DNA of 64,000 bases from 20CM-2-55-15 sp964633285 (GTDB taxonomy: Bacteria; Acidobacteriota; Terriglobia; 20CM-2-55-15): assembly GCA_964633285.1 (NCBI GenBank), contig CAZWGA010000009.1, positions 1 through 64,000 on the forward strand, written 5' to 3'. Of this stretch, positions 23,383 to 31,699 are shown in pieces; position 1 is the stretch's first letter, and every line of letters begins with the position of its first letter. A program made the translations under genes and the position numbers. The notes beneath the pieces are model-generated. The model saw only the letters and a list, made by a program, of their open reading frames with translations, made no database searches and was not told where the DNA came from.

Positions 23383-24627
23383 ATGGAAGGGTCACCAGTC
23401 CGAGGACAGGACAAGTCGCGCCTTTCGCGGCTGAATGCATCAGCAGACATCCAAAGTTTCCAGTCGAACCTGCTTGAAGTAATACGTGCGGAATTCCCTT
23501 ATACCCCGTTTTTTTTCGCCGTACCCGAACAGAATTCGCAGGAACTTGGGTTACCGCCATGGATTCGGACTTATCTGGAGCGGCATCCCGGCTTGCTCGA
23601 CAAGCTTGAGCAGGGTGAGACCGCAGGAATCGATAATTCCACACAACCTTTTCCGAGGCCGGCGACGGCAGCGCGATCGAGAGTCATCCTTGTGCCGATG
23701 ATGTACGAAGGCAAGCTGCAAGCTGTCGTCGGCATTGAGGCGCCGCTGGAAAAACCTCCCGTGTCCGCCGAAACCATCGAAGCCATCCGGCAGCTCGCGA
23801 ATGAAGCGGCATCGATCATGGCCCGGCTTCAAAGCATCGACAGGCTCGTGAACGAAAGGAACTCGCTTCTCGCCCTGCTTGAAATGCAATCGCATCTGCA
23901 GGCAAACGCAGCTCACGAATTGCGCACACCACTGGCTGCTATTCGCGGCTACGTACGGATGATCGTTGACGGCAGGGGAGGCGAGATCAACGACACTCAG
24001 AAGGACTATTTGCGCGTCGTAACCGAGAATACAAATCGCCTCATCAACGTCGTGAACTGGGTCAGCCACGTTGCGGAACTGACCGCTCAGGATTTCAACC
24101 TGACCACGTTTGATCTTCGCGATGTGTGGGCCGGCGCGCTGCAATCATATGAGCAGGTGCTCGCGGAAAAATCGGTGGTTCTCGCACAGAAGATTCCGGA
24201 CGAGCCGTTTGGGATCATCGGGGACAGAGAGAAGCTCACCTATGTCTTCAACGAGCTGATCGCAACGGTTCTGAAGCTCTCGATCCCGGCATCGCCGGTA
24301 GCGGTAGAGTTCTCCCATGGAAGAGAGCGCGGAATCAGTTTCAAGATTTCCGTGCAAGGCGCCAACATTCCTACGGAAACAATGAGCAGAATTTTTGAAC
24401 GTTCCTTTGGCGGCACAGTCAATCCCGTGTCGTCTGTTAGCGATGATCCATCACGGATTTCCCTCTTCGGAGCATACGACGTTATTGGCATGCATGGCGG
24501 ACGCCTGTTTGTGAATAGCGGGCTAGGACAGGGATCCACATTTTTGTTTACATTGCCGGCTATTACGATTGCCGGCGAGGATGAAAGCAATGAGCAAGCG
24601 GTCCATTCTGGTCGTAGACGACGATAA
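23383..24627 (+). CDS. Histidine kinase-like protein with degenerate ATPase domain
   Basis: A 414-residue cytoplasmic sensor with no membrane segment. Residues 20-155 form a GAF-like sensor. The dimerisation domain has an intact H-box, AHELRTPLAAIRGYVRMIV, with His178. In the HATPase domain the expected motifs are altered: the N-box NxxxNA reads FNELIATVLKLS (the second Asn is Thr), the G1 box DxGxGIP reads VQGANIP (the acidic residue and one Gly are lost), and the G2 box GxGLG reads ISLFGAY. The final GQGSTFLFTLP is normal. It might be a weak kinase, a phosphatase or a regulatory pseudokinase. The start ATG has AAGGAG 6 bases upstream. The gene overlaps the following regulator. Confidence 0.8.
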   Translation: MEGSPVRGQDKSRLSRLNASADIQSFQSNLLEVIRAEFPYTPFFFAVPEQNSQELGLPPWIRTYLERHPGLLDKLEQGETAGIDNSTQPFPRPATAARSRVILVPMMYEGKLQAVVGIEAPLEKPPVSAETIEAIRQLANEAASIMARLQSIDRLVNERNSLLALLEMQSHLQANAAHELRTPLAAIRGYVRMIVDGRGGEINDTQKDYLRVVTENTNRLINVVNWVSHVAELTAQDFNLTTFDLRDVWAGALQSYEQVLAEKSVVLAQKIPDEPFGIIGDREKLTYVFNELIATVLKLSIPASPVAVEFSHGRERGISFKISVQGANIPTETMSRIFERSFGGTVNPVSSVSDDPSRISLFGAYDVIGMHGGRLFVNSGLGQGSTFLFTLPAITIAGEDESNEQAVHSGRRRR

Positions 24628-25993
24628 AAATACTCGCGATTATCTCGCGACGTTTCTCACCACATCGGGTTTTGCGGTGGAGTCCCTGGGTTCCGGCGAT
24701 GAACTCATCGCCCGGCTGGCTGCCGGAGCGGCACCTTCGATGATCCTGCTCGACGTGCTGCTGCCTGGGAAAGACGGTATCGAGATCCTTGCGAGCGTCA
24801 AGGCTATTCATCCTGCAATTCCAATCATCATTCTTTCCGGCATCGGCCAGATCAAAACAGTGGTCGAAGCGATGAAAATGGGCGCGTCGGACTATCTGAC
24901 AAAGCCGTTTGAAGAGGAAGCGCTCGAACTCGCGATCGAGAATGCCATCGAGAAACACCGCCTCAAGGAAGAAGTCAAGACGCTGAAGCAGCAACTGGCC
25001 TACGTCGAACGCGGAAACATTCTGACATCGAATCCTCAGATGCTCCGGATCATCGATATCTCCCGGCACGTCGCAGCTACCGACGTTCCAGTGCTCATTC
25101 TGGGCGAATCCGGCGTCGGCAAGGAAGTTGTGGCGAGCTTTATTCACGATCAGTCCAACCGGTCGGACGGCCCGTTCGTGAAAGTGAACTGTGCGGCGCT
25201 TCCGCATGAGTTGCTGGAATCGGAATTGTTCGGTTACGAACGCGGGGCGTTCACCGGAGCCATTCGCGACAAGATCGGCAAATTTGGTCAGGCAGATAAG
25301 GGCACACTCCTTCTCTATGAGATCGGAGAGATGAGCTCGCATTTGCAGGCTAAACTCCTTCACGTATTGCAGGACGCCGAGTTCAGCCGGCTCGGCGGAA
25401 AAAAACCCGTAAAGGTCAACGTTCGAATTCTTGCGGCGACGAACAAGAAACTCAAAGAAGCCGTTCTGAAGGGAGAGTTCCGCAACGATCTCTACTTTAG
25501 GTTGAACGTGATCAAGATCGACATTCCACCGTTGCGCGAACGCCGCGAAGATATTCCTCTTCTGTGCAATCAATTCCTCGAACAGTATCGCGAACGCTAT
25601 CAAAGTCCAGTGCAGCAGTTCCCGAAGGAACTTATCGAACTCTTCCTGAGATATGACTGGCCCGGCAACGTCAGGCAGCTCGAAAACGTTGTGAAACGGT
25701 ACCTGATCCTGCCCGATGCCGATATTTCAAGCGAACTCAAGGTCGTTAATGCGGAACAACCGGTATTCGTGCCGCATGGCAATGTTTCACTCAAGGAAGT
25801 TGCCGGCCACGCGGCCGAAGTCGCCGAAAAAGAAGTCGTGCTGCGAATGCTCGAAGAAACCGGCTGGAATCGCAAAGAATCCGCTAGGCGTCTGAGGATT
25901 TCCTATAAAGCCCTCCGGAACAAACTGAAGAAGTGGCAGCTCGTCAGGGAGCGGCCTTCTGAAGCAGTCCGAGCGCTGGTCAAGAGCGCATAG
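24590..25993 (+). CDS. NtrC-family sigma54-dependent response regulator with altered Walker B
   Basis: A 467-residue regulator. The receiver (1-120) has intact Asp55 (ILLDVLLPG) and Lys105. The AAA+ domain (about 145-375) has Walker A GESGVGKE (172-179) and the sigma54 contact loop GAFTGA (219-224). However, the Walker B motif reads GTLLLYEIGEM, where the usual Asp is Tyr243 (codon TAT in place of GAT). The Fis-type helix-turn-helix ends the protein (GWNRKESARRLRISYKALRNKLKK). I prefer the ATG at 24590, spaced 9 from GAGG. It overlaps the kinase by about 38 bases. Loss of the Walker B Asp should weaken ATP hydrolysis or metal binding. Confidence 0.9.
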   Translation: MSKRSILVVDDDKNTRDYLATFLTTSGFAVESLGSGDELIARLAAGAAPSMILLDVLLPGKDGIEILASVKAIHPAIPIIILSGIGQIKTVVEAMKMGASDYLTKPFEEEALELAIENAIEKHRLKEEVKTLKQQLAYVERGNILTSNPQMLRIIDISRHVAATDVPVLILGESGVGKEVVASFIHDQSNRSDGPFVKVNCAALPHELLESELFGYERGAFTGAIRDKIGKFGQADKGTLLLYEIGEMSSHLQAKLLHVLQDAEFSRLGGKKPVKVNVRILAATNKKLKEAVLKGEFRNDLYFRLNVIKIDIPPLRERREDIPLLCNQFLEQYRERYQSPVQQFPKELIELFLRYDWPGNVRQLENVVKRYLILPDADISSELKVVNAEQPVFVPHGNVSLKEVAGHAAEVAEKEVVLRMLEETGWNRKESARRLRISYKALRNKLKKWQLVRERPSEAVRALVKSA

Positions 25994-25994
25994 A

Positions 25995-27131
25995 CTATGG
26001 CTTAACCACATCCCAGTAAGTTTGAATTCGATGCGTGTCGTAATCCACGAGGAAAGGCGCGATCGGCTTGACCATCTGTGTTGAACGATGTCCACGCATG
26101 TTGAGCGGATGCGGGCGGCCATTCGGGAAATAGGACCGGATAAAAATCGAATCAGGCGTAATCGGCAGATATTTCACATTGGCAACAAACCGCGCCCAAT
26201 TCGGTTGTCCGAAAAGATAGAACTCCACATTGGATGTATAGAAGGCGGAAACGGAGAGTCCGTTCGCTTTCAAAAACCCTCCAAAACTCTTGAACGCACG
26301 CGGGCCGGAAAAATCGCCGACAATGGGAACCAGTCGATTCTCCTCCTGGAATTTCTTCAGCCACTGAAACGATTCTTCCGAAGAAAGATAGTTTTGCTGC
26401 CGGCCCTGCCGGTCGGTCTCGAGGAGCATTTCTTCAAACGTGGGATACATCGACGCATTCCCGCGCCCGATCGAAGAGAATCGGAGATCCAGACCCTCTT
26501 CCCAGAACGTCCTGGCAATGTATTCCATCTTGCTCAGATCGTCTGCCGATAGTCTGAGTTTGTAGATGCCGGCCAGTTGGCGCCGGATCGCGGCAACGTT
26601 CCTGTGAAACAATGATTCGCTCGTCGGCGCAGCGCGAACCGCATTGAGGAGTTCCTGAAATGTGGCGTCCGGCTTAATGCGCGGAGGTTCTTTCGATAGC
26701 ATGTATGAAAGGTACTCAGCGCGGTTTGCCGATATCGCAAACAGAGCTTTGAACCACAAATGCTGCAGCATATTCTGGCGGCGAATGTCGGTGATGATCG
26801 CCAGTGCCGGACGCGTATGAACAATGTAGGAAAGATTCTGGTCAGGTCCCACGCCTACATAAATACCGCCCGGCTTGACGCGCTGATGGAGTTGGTCGAT
26901 CACATGAAGGTAGGACGTTTCATTGGAAATGAAGTTGTCGGAATCAAAGTAACCTTCGGGTTCGGACCATTCCTCAATGTATCGGTCGAACTGTTCGATC
27001 GATACCTGAACCTCGGTCGCAGCGCGCGGCTCTTCACGTGTACCCGGAAGCGTGCCCGTTCCAAAAACGAGAACCAACACGATTCCCGCGAAACAAATTG
27101 CCGCCAGATGAGTTCCAAACACTTTGAGCAT
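25995..27131 (-). CDS. LIC_10091-family protein, copy A
   Basis: A 378-residue protein with an N-terminal signal anchor (AAICFAGIVLVLVFGTGTLP) and a large extracytoplasmic domain. Signature stretches: YFDSDNFISNETSYLHVIDQ, GGIYVGVGPDQNLSYIVHTR, ITDIRRQNMLQHLWFKALFA, EEMLLETDRQGRQQNYLSSE, LVPIVGDFSGPRAF and AFYTSNVEFYLF. I recall these as the LIC_10091 family, known from a Leptospira structure with a methyltransferase-like fold but no confirmed activity. Start ATG 27131 lies 5 codons into a longer frame that begins with TTG at 27146. A second copy sits at 43647-44804. It lies 2 bases from the NtrC-type gene, tail to tail. Confidence 0.8.
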   Translation of the reverse strand: MLKVFGTHLAAICFAGIVLVLVFGTGTLPGTREEPRAATEVQVSIEQFDRYIEEWSEPEGYFDSDNFISNETSYLHVIDQLHQRVKPGGIYVGVGPDQNLSYIVHTRPALAIITDIRRQNMLQHLWFKALFAISANRAEYLSYMLSKEPPRIKPDATFQELLNAVRAAPTSESLFHRNVAAIRRQLAGIYKLRLSADDLSKMEYIARTFWEEGLDLRFSSIGRGNASMYPTFEEMLLETDRQGRQQNYLSSEESFQWLKKFQEENRLVPIVGDFSGPRAFKSFGGFLKANGLSVSAFYTSNVEFYLFGQPNWARFVANVKYLPITPDSIFIRSYFPNGRPHPLNMRGHRSTQMVKPIAPFLVDYDTHRIQTYWDVVKP

Positions 27132-27192
27132 GATTCTCAGCCGCAAATCACTATAACCGTAAATCGGGTTTTCGGAATTTGGATTTGGAGAT

Positions 27193-27198
27193 TACAAT
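27193..27198 (+). promoter_or_regulatory. Possible -10 box of the GNAT gene
   Basis: TACAAT ends 6 bases before the GTG start at 27205. A -35 of TTCGGA (27171-27176) is poor. The arrangement matches the other leaderless candidates in the window. Confidence 0.3.
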
Positions 27199-27204
27199 AC
27201 GCGA

Positions 27205-27681
27205 GTGACGTCCGGGGTACCTATTGTGAGCGCACGTTCATTTCAAATTCGAGCCGCTGCTTCCGAGGACATGGACCAGTTGTGTGAGCTGGCAACCCAG
27301 TTGCTGACGAATATCCGCGCGGAAGGAACGGCCGCAGATGCCCGCCGGGTCTTCGAACAGATCATGAACTCCGAAAACCGAGGCCTGATTGTGGTTGCAG
27401 AGAACAAGGGCCAACTGCTCGGGTATGCGTACGCTTCATATGAATGGCGCGCCGAATTCTGCGGCGAAACCATGGACATCGTTGCTTTGTTTGTCTCGCC
27501 TCAATTGCGCGGCAAGGGCGTCGGCGGCAGCCTCATTAATGCGTTGCTGGAAAACGCAAAGCAGCGCGGCATCAGCCGGGTGAGCGCTGAAGTCCATCCC
27601 GGAAACTCAGCCATCGAGCGGACATTGGAATCAAGCGGATTCGATCCTGAGCGCCGCACCCTGTGGGGCATGCGGCTGTAG
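27205..27681 (+). CDS. GNAT family N-acetyltransferase
   Basis: A 158-residue acetyltransferase. The GNAT core is clear: FQIRAAASEDMDQLCELATQ (N-terminal strand and helix), LLGYAYASYEWRAE, DIVALFVSPQLRGKGVGGSLI (motif A, the acetyl-CoA loop QxxGxG/A as QLRGKGVGG) and VSAEVHPGNSAIERTLESSGF (motif B, family FYxxxGF style). The substrate cannot be told. Start is GTG 27205; a second GTG at 27229 would remove the first 8 residues. It stands alone, divergent from LIC_10091 copy A. Confidence 0.88.
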   Translation: MTSGVPIVSARSFQIRAAASEDMDQLCELATQLLTNIRAEGTAADARRVFEQIMNSENRGLIVVAENKGQLLGYAYASYEWRAEFCGETMDIVALFVSPQLRGKGVGGSLINALLENAKQRGISRVSAEVHPGNSAIERTLESSGFDPERRTLWGMRL

Positions 27682-27768
27682 GGATTTTGGATTTCAAATG
27701 CTCCACGCTCCATCAACCTGAGCGATACTCCGTGAAAAGCCGGCGATTCATTAAGCGAAGCACTGAAC

Positions 27769-28392
27769 ATGGAGCATCGAACGCTTGACATCGAAAAACC
27801 TTCCACCTGGGACGGCCGCACTGCGGTCATCCTTGCCCACGGCGCCGGACAGGGCAAGGACTCACCTTTCATGGTCTATTTCCATAATGAGCTCGCAAAG
27901 TGCGGCTTCCTGTCGGTCAAGTTCAACTTCGACTATATCGACACCGGCCGGCGCATGCCCGATCCGCAGCCTAAGCTTCAGGCCCGGTATCGTTCCGTTG
28001 TGGAAGACATCCTTCGAGAATACAAGCCGGGTCGAGTCATCATTGGCGGAAAGTCCATGGGCGGCCGAGTGGCGTCGTACATTGCTGCGGATACGGCCGG
28101 CGTGAAGGGACTCGTGTTTCTGGGTTATCCGCTGCATCCGCCTGGAAAGCCCGAGCAACTCCGCGATGCGCACCTGTATGGCTTGAAAGTCCCGATGCTT
28201 TTTATCAGCGGCACAAAAGACCCGTTTGCCGATGGCGATCGCCTCGACAAAGTCGTCCGTAAAATCGGCGGCAACGCCACTTTGAAGCGGATTGAGCGCG
28301 GCGATCACTCTTTGAAAAGAAACCGCGGAGACCAGGAGTCCTTAAGAACCGCGGTGGACTGGATCAGCGAGTGGGTGGCTGGTCTCCGCTGA
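27769..28392 (+). CDS. Alpha/beta hydrolase, TEX30/KANL3-like
   Basis: A 207-residue hydrolase. Family text: AVILAHGAGQGKDSPFMVYF (oxyanion loop HGAG), FDYIDTGRRMPDPQP, IIGGKSMGGRVASYIA (nucleophile elbow GKSMGG), GYPLHPPGKPEQLRDAHL, MLFISGTKDPF (catalytic Asp) and GDHSLKRN (catalytic His). The GKSMGG and GYPLHPPGKP combination is typical of the bacterial TEX30 group of dienelactone-hydrolase relatives. The reaction is unknown. A 16-base gap separates its stop from the glgP stop on the other strand. Confidence 0.88.
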   Translation: MEHRTLDIEKPSTWDGRTAVILAHGAGQGKDSPFMVYFHNELAKCGFLSVKFNFDYIDTGRRMPDPQPKLQARYRSVVEDILREYKPGRVIIGGKSMGGRVASYIAADTAGVKGLVFLGYPLHPPGKPEQLRDAHLYGLKVPMLFISGTKDPFADGDRLDKVVRKIGGNATLKRIERGDHSLKRNRGDQESLRTAVDWISEWVAGLR

Positions 28393-28407
28393 TGTTGCGC
28401 CCGGTTT

Positions 28408-30561
28408 TTATCGAGGCGACGTCCGGACGGATTGCCGCGAGGCAGGAACATACATCCGGGAAGCGTATTCTTTGAGCATTCGACTTGCAGAAAAGCGCGG
28501 AACAATCGAACGGATCGATTCCTTCAGCATCTGAATCCATCCATGAGGAAGACCGTTCTGGTCGCGATCGTAATAAAGCGGAATGATCTGCTGTTCGAGC
28601 AACCGGTAAAGCGAGTCCGCATCGGCCGCATCATCGTAGTGAACTTCGAGGTCTTCCGGAGGATCGCCGATGGCCCAACCGTTATTGCCGTTGTATCCTT
28701 CGTACCACCAGCCGTCGAGAACGCTGACGTTCAGAACGCCGTTCATGCCGGCTTTCTGGCCGCTCGTTCCGCACGCCTCAAGGGGCGGCCGGGGATTGTT
28801 GAGCCAGACGTCAACTCCCTGCGTGAAGAAATGCGCCGAGTGCATTTCGTAGTTTTCAATGAACGCTACGTGTCCGGCCATTCCATTATCCGCGGCCAGC
28901 GAATAAATCTGATGAATGAGATGTTTTCCATGTTCATCGGCGGGATGCGCTTTGCCGGCGAACACGATCTGCACGGGTTTCCACTGGTCGAGCATCATGC
29001 TCTTGATGCGATTAAGATCGTGAAAGATGAGCGCAGCCCGCTTGTATCCCGTAAACCGGCGGGCGAAACCGATGGTGAGGGCTTCCGGATCCAGCAGTGT
29101 CCCCATTGCAATAACCTGACGCGGATCCACGCGATCCTCCGACCATCGGGTTCGGGCACGTTCTCGCGCGAACGTCAGGAATTTTCGTTTCAGGAGTTGA
29201 TGGACGTTCCAGATTTCTTCGTCCGGAATCTCCATAACTCGATTCCAAAATGAAATATCGTCGTGGCGATCAACCCACTCGGGCCCAAGGTACCGATCGA
29301 ACAGGAGGCTGAACTCCTGGGCAATCCATGTCGGCGCATGAACGCCATTCGTGACGGACGTAATCGGAACCTGGTCCTCGGTCTCGCTCGGCCACACCAC
29401 CTGCCACATGCGCCGGGTTACCCGCCCATGCAGATGACTCACGGCGTTCCGCCATCCGGTCATTTGCAATGCAAGCACGGTCATGTTGAAGGAATCGCCG
29501 AACTTTCCGAGATCCATGAATTCCTGCCTGGTGATACCGAGATCGTCCCAATAACCCGCAAAGTGTTTCTCCATCATGTGGAAGGGAAACGCGTCGTGGC
29601 CGGCAGGCACCGGAGTGTGTGTCGTAAACAGGCTTGTCGCGCGAACCTGTTCGGCAGCTTCCTCAAAAGTCATGCCCTGCCGGACAAACTCGCGAGCGCG
29701 CTCCAACAGCATGAAAGCCGTGTGACCTTCGTTCGCATGAAAAACATTCGCCTGGATTCCGAGTGCGCGAAGCACGCGAACGCCTCCGATACCCAGCACG
29801 ATTTCCTGTCGGATGCGATGTTCCTTGTCGCCGCCGTAAAGCCGCGCGGACAGTTCACGATCGCCGGTCTGATTTTCATCGACGTCGGTATCCATCAAAT
29901 ACAGCGACACGCCACCCAGGTTCACGCGCCAGACGACCACAAACACACGGAGATTCCCGGCATTCAATTCGACAAGAAACCTTTCGCCGTGGCCGGGACT
30001 CGCCGATTCAATCGGCGCCTCTTCGCGTTCGAGCAGTTCGTAAATATCTTCCTGCCAGCCGTCCGCCTGAATCCGCTGGTGAAAGTAGCCCTGCGGGTAA
30101 ACAAAACCCACGCCGAGCAAAGGAATGCCCAGGTCGCTGGATTCCTTGCAATGGTCGCCCGCAAGTATTCCCAGGCCGCCCGAATAAATCGGCAGCGAAG
30201 TGTGAAGGCCGAACTCCGCCGAGAAATAAGCGATGGGTTGTTTGGCCAGATCGGGAAACTCGCGAGGAAACCACTTTTCGCCGACGCGCATGGCTCGGTC
30301 GAAATGTTTCATGGTCACTTCATATTCGCGGAGAAAGTCAGGATCTCTCGCGCCCGTTACCAGCCGCGAGGGATCGATTTCATGCAGAAGTTTGACCGGG
30401 TTGTGCTGAGTGTTCTTCCAGAGATCGGGATCCAGGCGTTTAAACAAAAGTCTGGCGCGATAATCCCAACTCCATCTCAGGTTGTATGCAAGATCCTCCA
30501 GGCGTTTGATGCGCTCCGGAAGGTGAGGAAAGCGTGAACTCTGCATCAATTCTTCAGACAA
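28408..30561 (-). CDS. glgP: Alpha-glucan phosphorylase
   Basis: A 717-residue enzyme that releases glucose-1-phosphate from glycogen or maltodextrin. It belongs to the short bacterial class: RIKRLEDLAYNLRWSWDYRA near the N-terminus (the DUF3417 part), PIAYFSAEFGLHTSLPIYSG, LGVGFVYPQGYFHQRIQADG, HANEGHTAFMLLERAREF, TSVTNGVHAPTWI and the PLP site ACGTSGQKAGMNGVLNVSVL, whose Lys near residue 600 binds PLP. Start may be ATG 30561 or ATG 30546; the latter forms TGATG with the aminotransferase stop, pointing to translational coupling. It likely serves reserve-carbohydrate use; no glycogen synthase is present in the window. Confidence 0.95.
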   Translation of the reverse strand: MSEELMQSSRFPHLPERIKRLEDLAYNLRWSWDYRARLLFKRLDPDLWKNTQHNPVKLLHEIDPSRLVTGARDPDFLREYEVTMKHFDRAMRVGEKWFPREFPDLAKQPIAYFSAEFGLHTSLPIYSGGLGILAGDHCKESSDLGIPLLGVGFVYPQGYFHQRIQADGWQEDIYELLEREEAPIESASPGHGERFLVELNAGNLRVFVVVWRVNLGGVSLYLMDTDVDENQTGDRELSARLYGGDKEHRIRQEIVLGIGGVRVLRALGIQANVFHANEGHTAFMLLERAREFVRQGMTFEEAAEQVRATSLFTTHTPVPAGHDAFPFHMMEKHFAGYWDDLGITRQEFMDLGKFGDSFNMTVLALQMTGWRNAVSHLHGRVTRRMWQVVWPSETEDQVPITSVTNGVHAPTWIAQEFSLLFDRYLGPEWVDRHDDISFWNRVMEIPDEEIWNVHQLLKRKFLTFARERARTRWSEDRVDPRQVIAMGTLLDPEALTIGFARRFTGYKRAALIFHDLNRIKSMMLDQWKPVQIVFAGKAHPADEHGKHLIHQIYSLAADNGMAGHVAFIENYEMHSAHFFTQGVDVWLNNPRPPLEACGTSGQKAGMNGVLNVSVLDGWWYEGYNGNNGWAIGDPPEDLEVHYDDAADADSLYRLLEQQIIPLYYDRDQNGLPHGWIQMLKESIRSIVPRFSASRMLKEYASRMYVPASRQSVRTSPR

Positions 30562-31604
30562 CGTTCAAAACTATGAATGAAATAGTCCAACTCCTCGTCG
30601 GTCGCGTGTCCCACGTGACCAATTCGAAAAGTACTATCTTTGATTTTTCCCAAACCACCTGAAATCTGAATCCCAAAATCCTTCTCGAGTCTTTGCCGGA
30701 ATGCCGGAATGTCGAAGCCTTTCGGAGGCACGACGCCCGTAATCCCATTGCCTGGCTTGAGGGCATAGATTTCCATACCCGAGCGTTTGACAAGATCGCG
30801 GATTCTATCAGCAACATGAGCGCGTCTTTTAAAGATGTTTTCCATGCCTTCAGCCTGGATGTATTCGAGAGCGCCGTCGAGTTCAAGCAGCAACGAAAGA
30901 GCGGGAGTGAAGGGAACGGCGCCCTTGAGCTTTCTCCAATCGAAGTAGAACCGCGCCGATTTGGCGGTTGCGGACTTTTCCCAGGCCCTCGGACCAACCG
31001 CAATCACACCGAGCCCCGGCGAAACCATCAATCCTTTCTGGGAACCTGCGACGATGACATCGATGTTCCATTCATCCATGGACATTGGAGAGACAGCCAG
31101 CCCTGATACGGCATCGACTGCGAAAATCTTGTTTTGTGACCGAATCAGTTTGCCGGCCTCCGCCAGATCGTTCAACACGCCCGTCGAACTCTCGCTCCAC
31201 GTATGAAAAACGACCTGAGCTGCGGGCCACTGCTTCAAGGCGCCCTCGATTTCTCCGATGCTTGCGCCGCGACGCCAATCCACTTCGGCAACGCGTGGAG
31301 TAAGGCCATGAGCCGCCGCCATATCAACCCAGCGTGTTGCGAACGAACCACCGACCATAACGATGACTTCATCGCCGGGCGAAGTGAGATTCACTATCGC
31401 GGATTCCATCGCGCCAGTGCCCGAAGACGCGGAGAACATAATGTCGTTACTTGTCCCGAACAAAGGTTTGCAGCCGTTCTGCAGTCGCGACAGCAGTTCC
31501 ATCATCTGCGGAGAACGATGGTTGAACAACGGCCGGTCCCCCGCGGCTCGCACGTAGTCCGGCACCTGCATCGGACCCGGCAAAAACAGTAACGGCTTTC
31601 TCAT
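30546..31604 (-). CDS. Class V aminotransferase (alanine-glyoxylate/serine-pyruvate type)
   Basis: A 352-residue PLP enzyme. It starts RKPLLFLPGPMQVPDYVRAA, and has MFSASSGTGAMESAIVNLTS (substrate/PLP phosphate loop), VDAVSGLAVSP (Asp holding the PLP ring nitrogen) and VIVAGSQKGLMVSPGLGVI (Lys Schiff base). The family includes serine-glyoxylate, alanine-glyoxylate and phosphoserine-type enzymes; the exact amino donor cannot be read. I chose ATG 31604, preceded at once by GGGAGAAGGA; the longer frame to 31670 lacks a ribosome binding site. It is coupled to glgP (TGATG) although no pathway link is evident. Confidence 0.9.
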   Translation of the reverse strand: MRKPLLFLPGPMQVPDYVRAAGDRPLFNHRSPQMMELLSRLQNGCKPLFGTSNDIMFSASSGTGAMESAIVNLTSPGDEVIVMVGGSFATRWVDMAAAHGLTPRVAEVDWRRGASIGEIEGALKQWPAAQVVFHTWSESSTGVLNDLAEAGKLIRSQNKIFAVDAVSGLAVSPMSMDEWNIDVIVAGSQKGLMVSPGLGVIAVGPRAWEKSATAKSARFYFDWRKLKGAVPFTPALSLLLELDGALEYIQAEGMENIFKRRAHVADRIRDLVKRSGMEIYALKPGNGITGVVPPKGFDIPAFRQRLEKDFGIQISGGLGKIKDSTFRIGHVGHATDEELDYFIHSFERCLKN

Positions 31605-31685
31605 TCCTTCTCCCGAACCGCAGCGGTGGTCTATGACCGCACTTACAGTCCCAAAGCAAAATGTGATCATACCAGAAACGAATGC

Positions 31686-31691
31686 TAGTAT
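31686..31691 (+). promoter_or_regulatory. Possible -10 box of the UPF0182 gene
   Basis: TAGTAT ends 8 bases before the ATG at 31700. No good -35 is visible. It supports the inner ATG (31700) over the one at 31682, which lies upstream of the box. Confidence 0.3.
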
Positions 31692-31699
31692 TGGGGAAC

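Noticed and set aside
24563..25603. 346-codon minus-strand frame antisense to the NtrC-type regulator
   Set aside because: The plus-strand protein has every motif of its family; the antisense product reads as His/Arg/Phe-rich noise.
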